A DNA stretch of 64,000 bases. Origin: an uncultured Bacillaceae bacterium (GTDB lineage: Bacteria > Bacillota > Bacilli > Bacillales > Bacillaceae_L). The position numbers and the translations under genes are program-made. Position 1 is the stretch's first letter, and every line of letters starts with the position of its first letter. The notes under the pieces were generated by a model. That model worked only from the letters and a program-made list of their open reading frames with translations, had not been told where the DNA came from and did not search any database. The stretch is taken from positions 62,001-126,000 of the forward strand of contig CANMHG010000003.1 in the NCBI GenBank assembly GCA_947497585.1, in the 5' to 3' direction. Below, piece by piece: positions 24,264 to 33,237 of this stretch.

Positions 24264-25358
24264 TTATTGATTTAGTGGACTAGATTCAACTAAAAACCCA
24301 TCCACATACTTCCACTGATTATCCTCAAGCTTAATAATATAAATCTTCTCACTAATGGAATCTGTAAAGTCTGCTTGATTTAGATTTTTCTCCGTTTCAA
24401 CATGTCTCACAACTGCTTCATGATAAAGAAAAGAGATCATTTCAACTTCGACTGTTTCGTATTGAATATCATAGGTTTCAAACATTTGGTTAATGTTTTG
24501 AAGATACTCTTCTCTGTTTGGATATTCGGAGTGAATAGTAGCTGAAAAAGCTTCTAAATCCTTGTTATTGAACGCCTCATTTGAAGCATTGATCATTTCC
24601 GTAATTTCATGTTCTTGAATGATAAAAGATGTTACATTTCTCATCATATAATAGTATCTTTCATACAATGCCTGGGCAGCTACTTCTGTTTCTACCTCAT
24701 TTAGTAAGATGAAGAATTGTTCAATCGATGGGTCAATATTTTCGTGCCAAACTCTCCTGTTGATCTGATCTTCTACCTCATCTAACTTCATTTTTGCAGA
24801 GATTCCGTACTTCGTTTTTTCCAATTCTGTTTCACCTGGTGTTTTGAAAGTACTTAAAATGGCTTGTCTTGTTGAATAACCATACACTCGATATAGAAGG
24901 ATGGCTTGTTTTCTAATTTCCGCTGACAAATCATGATAGGCTTGCTCTGTCACATCACCAATCGGGTCATTTGCATAAAGTGTTGCATACTCATCTGCTT
25001 TTTTTACAATTTTCTTTCCAGATGTAATGGCATCAATGTACCCCATTGCACGCTTGTAATGAATACCCGCGTTGTTTTCCAAGCGTGTTTCTAACTTCGT
25101 TTTTTCTGAACCAGTCAACGGCCCAACAGCGGCTTTTGCTTTTATATAGGCATCTTTTGTCTGGTTAAAGATTTTCATATCTGGATATTTGATTTCCTTC
25201 GTATGTTCTACGGAAATTTGCCATTTTAGGGCACCCGCATGCTTCTCAGCCTCTGTAATCAGTCTTTCCACATTCGTAGCTGCGCTTGGCTGAATGGGTG
25301 AAACTATAGATAGAAGTAGCATTACTACAATAGGTAGATAAATATTTTTTCTCCTCAC
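24264..25358 (-). CDS. Secreted SbsC-domain protein with NTF2-like tail (364 aa)
   Basis: GTG 25358 follows AAGGAGGAA. A signal peptide (1-27) is followed by a helical domain at about 28-185 that closely matches residues 33-180 of the pseudoprotease at 3555-5903 (ALKWQISVE, YIDAITSGKKI, EIRKQAILLYRVYG). Residues 230-360 (ITEMINASNEAFNNKDLEAF ... NQWKYVDGFLV) look like a SnoaL/NTF2 alpha+beta cone. It is probably a cell-wall-associated protein. A 56-bp fragment of its 3' coding region is duplicated at 29054-29109, and a 52-bp repeat array lies just upstream. Confidence 0.75.
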   Translation of the reverse strand: MRRKNIYLPIVVMLLLSIVSPIQPSAATNVERLITEAEKHAGALKWQISVEHTKEIKYPDMKIFNQTKDAYIKAKAAVGPLTGSEKTKLETRLENNAGIHYKRAMGYIDAITSGKKIVKKADEYATLYANDPIGDVTEQAYHDLSAEIRKQAILLYRVYGYSTRQAILSTFKTPGETELEKTKYGISAKMKLDEVEDQINRRVWHENIDPSIEQFFILLNEVETEVAAQALYERYYYMMRNVTSFIIQEHEITEMINASNEAFNNKDLEAFSATIHSEYPNREEYLQNINQMFETYDIQYETVEVEMISFLYHEAVVRHVETEKNLNQADFTDSISEKIYIIKLEDNQWKYVDGFLVESSPLNQ

Positions 25359-25472
25359 TAAAAATTCCTCCTTGATAAATTACTCCTCTATTAGACTATC
25401 GGAATATTAAGCGAGGATATAGTAAGGATAACTGGTAATGGTGGAATATCTAGTAAATCTAGGGTTTTTAAT

Positions 25473-25690
25473 ATATCAAGGACAATTTTGAAGTATATGT
25501 AGAGGTAGATGTCTTTGAGGAGCGATATCAAGGACACTTTTAAACTAAGCGTTGAGGGAAATGTCTTTGATAAGCAATCTCAAGGACAAATACGATCTAA
25601 ACATTGAGGATAATGTCTCTGAAAAGCGATATCAAAGACAAATGTGAGCTTTTCATAGAAAGTTATGTCCTTGAGCAAGAAATCTTAAAG
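25473..25690. repeat. 52-bp tandem repeat array B (about 4-5 units)
   Basis: Cores (ATATCAAGGACA or variants) at 25473, 25525, 25577, 25629 and a decayed one near 25681, all spaced by 52 bp. The palindromic arms are the same as in array A, but the linker sequence differs. The remaining part of the 25359-25911 gap is AT-rich, probably promoter DNA, and holds no gene. Confidence 0.95.
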
Positions 25691-25911
25691 GAGATAATAG
25701 GGAAATATGTATAATAAATGTATATTTTGTATAACTTTGTTATTTTACAGTCCTATTGTTTGATATAATAGTAATTAGTGTGAATAATAACATCCCTATA
25801 TAATCCACAAAAGTTAAAGTTTATCGAAATACATATATAAAAGCATTTTAATGAAAGTCTTATTCAGGATAAGTTAAGTCTTAATAGATTTACAAATTAA
25901 TAGGATTAGGA

Positions 25912-26487
25912 GTGTTTACCATTTTTATAAAAGTAGAAACAGTCGCAGATTTGAATTCCTTTAATCAAATATGGATGGATTGTTGGCTTGAAAAAGGCTA
26001 TATGTTAGACCCTTCTACAGAAAAGTCGGATAAATATATTATTCTAGATCCAGAATACACAAGTGTTGGTACGATTGAATTTAAACCGTATTCAACTAGT
26101 TATAAAAAAAACATCAATACTGTATTTCCTTTTAATGAGATAGATAGTATTGTTAGTAACCCTGAAAAAGTAGTAGAGATAGATAAGGTTGCTATACTTA
26201 AGCAATATCGTGGAAAAAATCTTGAGCGGTTAATTCAGTTATATGTGAGTTATACAGAGTTAAAAGGAATCGAATATTGTGTTGTTCTTTTAGAAAGAAT
26301 TTTTTATAAGGCCTTAAAAAATGTCTATAAGATTCCATTAGAGTCTGTAGGGGACCCAATCTATTATAAAGGAGACCATGTTATACCTACCATTATGTAC
26401 CCGCGCGCTATCTACTCAGCAAAAGATAATTATCAGCGGTTGGTTAACGTAGAATTAGAATGCGAAAGACCCCTTATTAATAGTTAG
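25912..26487 (+). CDS. GNAT-like / autoinducer-synthase-like protein B (191 aa)
   Basis: Paralogue of 12450-13004: FNQIWMDCWLEKGYMLDPST aligns with FDHIWMPVWAESNYVLESYI, and EIDKVAILKQYRGKNLERLI with EIEKLAIKKEARGSMRRLLE. The latter is the conserved GNAT acyl-CoA turn. Start GTG 25912, with AGGA about 7 nt upstream. The GGDEF-EAL gene starts 9 bp after its stop and is surely in the same operon, which ties this enzyme-like protein to c-di-GMP control. Substrate and product are unknown. Confidence 0.65.
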   Translation: MFTIFIKVETVADLNSFNQIWMDCWLEKGYMLDPSTEKSDKYIILDPEYTSVGTIEFKPYSTSYKKNINTVFPFNEIDSIVSNPEKVVEIDKVAILKQYRGKNLERLIQLYVSYTELKGIEYCVVLLERIFYKALKNVYKIPLESVGDPIYYKGDHVIPTIMYPRAIYSAKDNYQRLVNVELECERPLINS

Positions 26488-26496
26488 GAGAAAGCT

Positions 26497-28866
26497 ATGT
26501 TTAATGACAAGAAAGCTGCATACATATTTATAGCTAGTTTTATCGTGCTTAATATTTTATGGAACTATTTATTTGAAACGAATCAAGTGTATTTGGACTG
26601 GGGCATTGCTTTATTCCAAATCGTTGCTTGCGTCACAGCCTTTAGTTGGCTAGTGATCACTTTTAATAAAGACAAAGGGAAAGCAAGGAAGTTTTGGCTC
26701 TTTCTAGCATTAGGTATTTTAAGCTATTTAATGGGTATATTGGTATGGGCATTTTATTACTTTATTACATTGAACGTTTCTGCTGAGGTAGCTCTTCTTC
26801 CAAAGGTATTTTGGATCTTTCAGAATGTGTTCTACTTTTTAGCGCTGTTATTCATGATGAATGTCATGAAGAAAAATAATCTACTAACTATACGTTTTTT
26901 ATTTGATATATTGATTGTAATGTCAGTAGCAGCAACCTTTATATTTTATTTTATCATGGGTCCACTACTGACTAATGCTAAACATGTTTTTTCTATTATC
27001 GATCTACTATACCCAGTTTTAGATTTAGGTGTTTTAGCGGGTGTTCTTAGTCTTATTATTGCTTCCAATACTATCTTTACAAAGGGTACCTCTTATTTAT
27101 TGGTTGCTGGACTATTAATTCAAGTTATAGCTGATTTAAATTTTTCATACCTAACTGTAAAAAATATATATTCTGTGGGAAGTCTATCTGAGCCACTATG
27201 GATTCTTTCTCTTTTTGTCATCGGGTTAGCAGGGCTTCACCAGGAATCATCATCAAAACAGGGAAGTATTACTTTCGTGAATATTGGAACTAAACGAAGT
27301 CTTTTTGTAAAGCACAGCTTTCCTTACGTAGGTGTTATATTACTATCCATTTATGTTATTTCTGAAATTAGCCATAGTACCCCTATTATAGTAGGCTTAT
27401 TCATAAGTATCTTACTCGTTATACTAAGACAGGTTTTTACGCTACTAGACAATGATAAATTAGTAACTGATCTTAATAACCTTAATGAAGCATTAGAGGT
27501 AAAAGTTAAAGAGAGAACAGATCGGTTAGTAGAAACGATTAATACAATGGAGCATCTTGCCTTCCACGATGTCGTGACTGGTCTACCTAATAGACGATAT
27601 ATCGAAAAAAGGTTGAGGCAAGCAATCGTAAATGCTAATCCTAAGAACGGGAAAAAAATAGCATTCCTTTTACTAGATTTAGACCGTTTCAAACAAATTA
27701 ATGATAGTCTCGGACATTCATATGGAGATCTATTATTAAAAGAAGTGGGTAGAAGGCTAACTGATATTAAACAACCAAATGAGCTAATTTGTCGTATCGG
27801 CGGTGATGAATTTGCGGTGTTACTTGAAAACGTAAACCAGGCTAAGATCGATAAAAAAGTAGGAGTGATATTAAAGGTCCTTCGAGAAGTTTATGATATT
27901 CAAGGTGTTGATTTACATATCACACCTAGTATAGGAGTTTCGATTTATCCAGATCATGGAGAGAACTTTGAAGCGCTTCTTATGAAAGCAGATACTGCTA
28001 TGTATAAAGTAAAGGATAGCGGAAAGAATCACTACATGATCTATAATGAATCTATGGATAACGAATCTCAATTAACGATTGAAAATTCCTTAAGAAAAGC
28101 GATTGAGAGGGAAGAATTAGAATTGCATTACCAGCCTCAGTTTTTATTAGAGAATGGTCAGTTGATCGGGATGGAAGCATTACTAAGATGGAATACTGCA
28201 AGCCATGGTTATGTACCCCCATCTGATTTTATACCTATCGCAGAGGAAACAGGTTTAATACTTCCGATTGGAGAGTGGGTTTTAAGAGAGGCTTGTAGAC
28301 AATCTGTCATATGGGAAAAACAAGGTTTAACTAAAATAAGAATAGCCGTAAATATTTCTTCACTTCAGTTTCAGCAGAGTAACTTTGTTGAGTCAGTTGC
28401 CAAAATTCTTGCTGAAACAGAAGCAAAGGCAAATAATATTGAATTAGAAATCACTGAAAGTGTTGCGATAGGATTTGTTGAAAATACGATTTCCAAGCTA
28501 TCTCATTTAAAAAGTATGGGCTTTCATATAGCCATGGACGATTTCGGCACAGGCTATTCTTCGTTACAATACATGAGTAAGCTACCTATCGACAGGATAA
28601 AAATTGATCGCTCATTTATTTCTTTATTGAATACTAGCAATAAAAATGACTCAATCGTGAAACTAATTGTAATGATGGCTAAAGGATTAGGCTTTAAAGT
28701 CATTGCAGAAGGTGTAGAGACAGAACAACAAAAATCATTTCTTAAAAGCATAGATTGTGATGAAGTACAAGGTTATCTTATGAGTCGACCTCTAAAACTA
28801 GAAGACTGTAACAGGTTCTTAACTGAGACAGAGGGACTGGCCCAGCCTCCCACCGTTTTGATTTAG
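26497..28866 (+). CDS. Membrane GGDEF-EAL c-di-GMP turnover protein (789 aa)
   Basis: About nine membrane helices at residues 8-310 form a sensor of MASE-like type, followed by a short coiled coil (320-350). The GGDEF domain (352-515) has an intact GGDEF at 435-439 and no RxxD inhibitory site before it. The EAL domain (530-780) has EAL at 560-562 and DDFGTGYSSL near 685, with catalytic residues present. Both synthase and phosphodiesterase activities are therefore possible. RBS TTAGGAGAAAG. It is second in an operon with a GNAT-like gene and has its own terminator. A c-di-GMP-I riboswitch is found 17 kb away at 46188-46283. Confidence 0.92.
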   Translation: MFNDKKAAYIFIASFIVLNILWNYLFETNQVYLDWGIALFQIVACVTAFSWLVITFNKDKGKARKFWLFLALGILSYLMGILVWAFYYFITLNVSAEVALLPKVFWIFQNVFYFLALLFMMNVMKKNNLLTIRFLFDILIVMSVAATFIFYFIMGPLLTNAKHVFSIIDLLYPVLDLGVLAGVLSLIIASNTIFTKGTSYLLVAGLLIQVIADLNFSYLTVKNIYSVGSLSEPLWILSLFVIGLAGLHQESSSKQGSITFVNIGTKRSLFVKHSFPYVGVILLSIYVISEISHSTPIIVGLFISILLVILRQVFTLLDNDKLVTDLNNLNEALEVKVKERTDRLVETINTMEHLAFHDVVTGLPNRRYIEKRLRQAIVNANPKNGKKIAFLLLDLDRFKQINDSLGHSYGDLLLKEVGRRLTDIKQPNELICRIGGDEFAVLLENVNQAKIDKKVGVILKVLREVYDIQGVDLHITPSIGVSIYPDHGENFEALLMKADTAMYKVKDSGKNHYMIYNESMDNESQLTIENSLRKAIEREELELHYQPQFLLENGQLIGMEALLRWNTASHGYVPPSDFIPIAEETGLILPIGEWVLREACRQSVIWEKQGLTKIRIAVNISSLQFQQSNFVESVAKILAETEAKANNIELEITESVAIGFVENTISKLSHLKSMGFHIAMDDFGTGYSSLQYMSKLPIDRIKIDRSFISLLNTSNKNDSIVKLIVMMAKGLGFKVIAEGVETEQQKSFLKSIDCDEVQGYLMSRPLKLEDCNRFLTETEGLAQPPTVLI

Positions 28867-28868
28867 AC

Positions 28869-28913
28869 AAAAAGCGAGTTCTCACTTTTGATAGTGAAAA
28901 CTTGCTTTTTTAA
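28869..28913 (+). terminator. Terminator of the GNAT-GGDEF-EAL operon
   Basis: AAAAAGCGAGTT-C-TCAC pairs with GTGA-A-AACTTGCTTTTT, then TAATTTG. Confidence 0.85.
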
Positions 28914-29053
28914 TTTGAAATTCCTTCTTTTACAATAAGAAGTGTGTAAAATATCCCTGAAGATAGGAATAAAGAAGTCGAATGGCAATTCGAGGGGGGA
29001 GGATGTAAAAGGTAATGAAGCAACTTACCTTGATGTGTTAGAGATGCTACAAA

Positions 29054-29109
29054 TCTGTAGAGTCTGTTTGATTTAGGTTTTTCTCCGTTTCAACATGTCT
29101 CACAACCGC
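29054..29109 (-). pseudogene. Fragment copied from the 24264-25358 gene
   Basis: 56 bp here match 24364-24420 with about five differences (shared TTTTTCTCCGTTTCAACATG and TCTCACAAC). In the parent gene this encodes the region VVRHVETEKNLNQADFTD. It has no flanking coding sequence and is followed directly by repeat array C, while array B lies near the parent gene's other end. Confidence 0.75.
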
Positions 29110-29113
29110 TATA

Positions 29114-29343
29114 TGTTTGAGGAGCACTATCAAGGACATTTATAAAGTATACGTAGAGGGAAATGTCTTTGAGGAGTGATATCAAGGACACTTTTGAAGT
29201 ATATGTAGAGGGAAATGTCTTTGAGGAGTGATATCAAGGACACTTTTGAGTATATGTAGAGAGAAATGTCTTTGAGGAGCACTATCAAGGACACTTTTGA
29301 AGTATATATAGAGGGAGCTGTCTTTGAGGAGCACTATCAAGTA
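29114..29343. repeat. 52-bp tandem repeat array C (about 5 units)
   Basis: Cores (GAGCACTATCAAGGACA or GAGTGATATCAAGGACA) at 29124, 29176, 29228, 29279 and 29331. One unit is 51 bp because of a single-base deletion. Linkers here (CTTTTGAAGTATATGTAGAG) match the first linker of array B rather than array A. Confidence 0.95.
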
Positions 29344-29413
29344 AACTTTGGTAGTTCTTTTTTCCAAAAAGCTTTATAATATCTTTATAAATCCAAATTG
29401 AGGTGATTCAGAG

Positions 29414-29671
29414 ATGGCCAAATCAAATGCAAAAAAGTTGCGTGAAAAAATGGAAAGAGAAGGTAGGAGAAACCCTGAATTAAGTAGAAGTCCCTTTGCG
29501 CTAATTGACTTACGTTCCAGAAAAACAAAAACGAAAAAAGATGTATTATACCGTAATAAGCACAAGAACCAGTTTTCCAAAGATGGAAGAGATGGTTCTT
29601 TTTATTTTGTTTTCTCCTGGTTGTTGTTAACATTCCAAGCAATTATCAAAGATGCTAAAATACCCAAATAA
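29414..29671 (+). CDS. Small conserved basic protein (85 aa)
   Basis: MAKSNAKKLREKMEREGRRN followed by PELSRSPFALIDLRSRKTKT and an HKNQ...GSFYF motif matches a small Lys/Arg-rich protein I know from many Bacillaceae, of unknown role. ATG 29414 follows GAGGTGATT. A terminator-like hairpin (29564-29606) lies inside the last third of the frame, so the hydrophobic tail after GSFYF may be an extension past the family's usual end. Confidence 0.65.
   Translation: MAKSNAKKLREKMEREGRRNPELSRSPFALIDLRSRKTKTKKDVLYRNKHKNQFSKDGRDGSFYFVFSWLLLTFQAIIKDAKIPK
29564..29606 (+). terminator. Terminator-like hairpin inside the 85-aa gene
   Basis: AAGAACCA (29564-29571) / TGGTTCTT (29593-29600) followed by TTTATTTTG. 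It overlaps the reading frame of 29414-29671, so full-length mRNA may be a minority product or the true stop has been lost. Confidence 0.6.
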
Positions 29672-29865
29672 ATTACATATTGTTACAAAATATATGAAAA
29701 TATGCCTAGACTTATATTTTACTATAGATTCAAGAGAAAATAAGAGTAAATTAGCGGTTTTGTAAGGATTTTGGACTATAATCTAAAAATCAGAGATATG
29801 AAAAATAGAGTAAAATGTAGAAAAACCTGTTTTTTTGGAGGGGCAAACTATGAAGGAAGTATCAA

Positions 29866-31020
29866 TTGGATTTCTTAGTATTGTTAGCCAGTATAATTAA
29901 TATGTTTTTCGAAACCTACACCATCTTAGTTCCTATCATTTTTCCCTTCACAGTTTTAGCCTTTTCCCTTTTGTTACTACGTTCTAGTAAACGATATAAA
30001 AATATTGTAAACGATAAAAAAAGACTAACCTATATTCTAGATTCTTTACCAGCTGGAATTATTACATTTGAAGCGAAAAGCTCCGACTATTCTCTGAATA
30101 TGTCAGCGACAAAGATATTACAAGTAGATTGTCATGATGTGAAAAGTGTAGTCAATAAATCCACTGGGAAAGAGAATGAAATGTTTTGGAATCTTTTATC
30201 CTCAGATGAAATGGTGCAGAATGTAAAATTAACTTATAAAAGTTCAGATGGTAGTTATCGTGTTTTACTCGCTTCTCAATCACCAATGAATAAATACGAT
30301 GATCATCTAATGGGGAGAATCTTTCATTTTATTGATGTTACTGAAGAAGAAGAGCGTAATAAGAGAATGTGGGAGACTGAAAAGGAAGCTGTTCTTGGAG
30401 GGGTTGTGGCAAGAGCCGCACATGAAATCCGAAATCCCTTAACCGTTATCAGTGGCTTTTTATCCGTTTTAGAGCAAAAATCAGAAGCGAAAGAATGGCA
30501 AGTTTCCCTTATGTTGAAAGAACTGGACAGGATGAATGCTATTGTAAACGATATGCTATTATTGGCAAAGCCTGGTGCACCTTTATTGAAGGAAGCTTAT
30601 ATTGAGGATATACTTAACGAGATTTTACCCTTATACAATCAGTCACAAGACACTAAGAATATTCACTTTCATGTAAAACTACAACCTGAGCCATTGCTAT
30701 TAGATTCAAGACAAATAACTCAAGTTTTATACAATCTTATAAGAAATAGCTGTGAAGCAATGGGTGAGTTTGGCGAAATATTGATTGAATCTTCTATTAA
30801 AGATGATAAGTACTGCCTTTTTATAAAGGATACGGGATCAGGAATACCTATTGAGATACAAGAAAAATTATTTGAACCTTTCGTTACGTGTAAAGAAACT
30901 GGTACAGGACTGGGTCTGACGATTGTTCAGCAGATAATTGAAAGCCATGGAGGAACAATTGAGTTATACTCAAACACGGAGGCTGGGGTTACTTTTTTAA
31001 TTGTACTTCCGTTAAACTGA
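29866..31020 (+). CDS. Membrane-anchored PAS histidine kinase (384 aa), start uncertain
   Basis: One or two hydrophobic segments (residues 2-38) precede a PAS-like domain (55-160), HisKA His186 (AAHEIRNPLTVISGF) and HATPase motifs (NLIRNSCEA, DTGSGIP, GTGLGLT). It is related throughout to the kinases at 22979 and 42326. The apparent start is TTG 29866. However, a strong GGAGGGG with ATG 29850 lies in another frame and stops after 16 codons; deleting one base near 29864 would fuse it to the kinase frame. So the gene may carry a frameshift, or the short ORF may be a coupled leader. Confidence 0.8.
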   Translation: MDFLVLLASIINMFFETYTILVPIIFPFTVLAFSLLLLRSSKRYKNIVNDKKRLTYILDSLPAGIITFEAKSSDYSLNMSATKILQVDCHDVKSVVNKSTGKENEMFWNLLSSDEMVQNVKLTYKSSDGSYRVLLASQSPMNKYDDHLMGRIFHFIDVTEEEERNKRMWETEKEAVLGGVVARAAHEIRNPLTVISGFLSVLEQKSEAKEWQVSLMLKELDRMNAIVNDMLLLAKPGAPLLKEAYIEDILNEILPLYNQSQDTKNIHFHVKLQPEPLLLDSRQITQVLYNLIRNSCEAMGEFGEILIESSIKDDKYCLFIKDTGSGIPIEIQEKLFEPFVTCKETGTGLGLTIVQQIIESHGGTIELYSNTEAGVTFLIVLPLN

Positions 31021-31030
31021 TATTTTTCAC

Positions 31031-31070
31031 AAGAACCATTTCCAGGGTGGAAGAGTTGGTTCTTTTTTTG
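31031..31070 (+). terminator. Terminator of the kinase gene
   Basis: AAGAACCA / TGGTTCTT followed by TTTTTTTGG; the same stem sequence as at 29564-29606. Confidence 0.85.
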
Positions 31071-31287
31071 GTTTTAAATATCTCAGAGCTGCTGTCCTCC
31101 TTAGTATTTATAGACTATTACTTACCATTAGTAACCTTGTATGAATATTCCAGTGACTTCAAATAGGGTATTATGATATATGAATAAAAGGGAATAGTTA
31201 ATGGTAAGAAGATTTTTTGAGCAGTAATTACTGTCATGGACGGTTTATACTATCAAAAATGTAATATTAAGTCTAGGAAGTGATGTA

Positions 31288-33129
31288 TTGCTAAGTATCC
31301 CAACTGATAAAAAACAAAAAAGTATATACCCATTACTTATTGCTCTTTTCACAATCGGGTGGTTAATTAAAACACTAATTTTCATTAGAGAAATGGAAAT
31401 GGAACCACATATCCTCCTTCTTTTATTGTCCTCATTGAGTATAGGGTTGGTAACAGTAGGATTGTTATCAAACCGTAAACTCACAAACTATATGGCTGCC
31501 ATTTTTTATATTTTGGTTTCATGCCTACATTATGCAGACGTTGTATATCAAAGGTATTATCATGCGATCTTACGAATTGAATTAGTTGCAGTAGCGGGAC
31601 AATTAAGAACGGTCCATGATTCTGTTCTTTCGTTGTTAACCTGGAGTGATGTTGTATATTTCATTGATATTCCGTTTCTACTACTTATCTTATTTCTTAC
31701 AAAGCGGCCAGTCGCGAGAACTAAAAGTTTTATACTGATTCCAGGAATACTCCTGCTACTTATAGTTTCTTTTACTTCTTTTAAATTTACCTACTCGGAT
31801 CAATATAAAGTATCCTTAACAGGGGTGGTACCAGCCCATGTAAATGATGTTTTTAGAACACTTTATGATAAATTTTATATAGCAGAAACGTTCCTTAAAG
31901 GGGAGACACTGAAAGAGGTTAGGGGAGCGTTTGATCAAAAGTTCCAAGAACAAAAGAGTTTGCCGGAATTCGGGAAATATAAAGGGAAAAATTTGATTGT
32001 TGTGCAAGCCGAATCTCTTAACACCTTTCCAGTTGGTCTAAAGATTGAGGGAGAATCAATCACACCTAATATAGATGAGTTAATAAATACAAGTCATTAT
32101 TATCCCAATACGTTCTTACAAATTGGACGAGGAAACACATCTGATGCGGAATTCGTAGCCAATAATTCTTTATACCCCATGAGTCATCTAGGTGTATATA
32201 AGCGATATCCTGACAATCGCTATTTGTCTTTAGGAAATGTATTAAAGGAAAATGGGTACTCAACAAGCGCGACACATGGTAACCTCCCTGAGTTTTGGAA
32301 CCGTCTCGCTGCTTACGATGCCCAGGGGTATGAAGAGTTTTACCATAGTAAACACCCTAGCATTCGTTCAGATGAGATAATTGGATTGGGGATCTCAGAC
32401 GAAAGTATGTTCAACCAAATGATTGACATTTATAAGCAAGAAGAAAAGCCCTTTTATAATTTCTTTGTTACATTAACACTGCACCGCCCGTTTATTTTAC
32501 CTGAACAATATCAATACCTTCAATTACCCGAGCATTTTCAAGATACTCCTACAGGAAACTACTTGCAAAGTGTACGCTATTTTGATAAGGCATTAGGTAT
32601 CTTTATTGAAAGGCTTAAAGAAGAAGGTTTATGGGAAGAAACAATTTTCGTCATGTTTGGTGACCATTACGGCCCAGTGCCAAGTGATGCTGAAGAAATC
32701 TATGATTTGACAGGTGTTGTTTTTGATAAAAAAGAAAGCTTTAAAGTACCGCTTATTATTCACCATCCGGACCAAACAGAAGGTGAATTACACACATCAG
32801 TTGGAAGCCAAATGGATATCTATCCAACCCTATCTGTATTGCTCGGAATTGACCAACCACTAATTCAACTAGGAACAAGTTTAGATGCGAATAAAGAGAA
32901 AATCGTTGGCTTTGCCTATGAAACGACAAAGTATAGCTTTTACTCAGATGACTTTGATTATCTAGCTTCTCATGATGGTGTGTTTGAAAATGGAGTTTGT
33001 ATTGACAATACCACTAATTCAGAGATAAAGGTTAGCTATTGTAAGGAAGGCTATGACAAGGTACTGCAGGATGTACGCCTTTCATCAACTCTTCTCAAAA
33101 ATGATTTTATAACGGAGATCTTTGAATAA
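31288..33129 (+). CDS. LtaS-type lipoteichoic acid synthase family protein (613 aa)
   Basis: Five membrane helices lie in residues 14-165, followed by an extracellular sulfatase-fold domain (230-560). Metal and catalytic residues of LtaS are visible: Glu242 in VVQAESLNTF, the nucleophile Thr284 in GRGNTSDAEF, and Asp-His in MFGDHYGP. Such enzymes polymerise or prime glycerol phosphate from phosphatidylglycerol outside the membrane. The start is TTG 31288 after AGGAAG. Bacilli carry several paralogues (LtaS, YfnI, YqgS, YvgJ), and I cannot tell which one this is. It is a single gene with its own terminator. Confidence 0.9.
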   Translation: MLSIPTDKKQKSIYPLLIALFTIGWLIKTLIFIREMEMEPHILLLLLSSLSIGLVTVGLLSNRKLTNYMAAIFYILVSCLHYADVVYQRYYHAILRIELVAVAGQLRTVHDSVLSLLTWSDVVYFIDIPFLLLILFLTKRPVARTKSFILIPGILLLLIVSFTSFKFTYSDQYKVSLTGVVPAHVNDVFRTLYDKFYIAETFLKGETLKEVRGAFDQKFQEQKSLPEFGKYKGKNLIVVQAESLNTFPVGLKIEGESITPNIDELINTSHYYPNTFLQIGRGNTSDAEFVANNSLYPMSHLGVYKRYPDNRYLSLGNVLKENGYSTSATHGNLPEFWNRLAAYDAQGYEEFYHSKHPSIRSDEIIGLGISDESMFNQMIDIYKQEEKPFYNFFVTLTLHRPFILPEQYQYLQLPEHFQDTPTGNYLQSVRYFDKALGIFIERLKEEGLWEETIFVMFGDHYGPVPSDAEEIYDLTGVVFDKKESFKVPLIIHHPDQTEGELHTSVGSQMDIYPTLSVLLGIDQPLIQLGTSLDANKEKIVGFAYETTKYSFYSDDFDYLASHDGVFENGVCIDNTTNSEIKVSYCKEGYDKVLQDVRLSSTLLKNDFITEIFE

Positions 33130-33145
33130 ACGTACTTGAATTTCT

Positions 33146-33223
33146 AAAAAACCACCAGGTATTATTGAATGCACATTTTTAGAGTGCAGCTTCATTCACC
33201 GAGGTGGTTTTTCTATTGTTTAA
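33146..33223. terminator. Converging-gene bidirectional terminator
   Basis: AAAAAACCACC pairs with GGTGGTTTTT, and an inner TGCAC...GTGCA stem sits between them. T-tracts are present on both strands. It separates the LtaS gene (+) and the GAF-PAS kinase (-). Confidence 0.8.
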
Positions 33224-33237
33224 AAATGGTTCTCACT

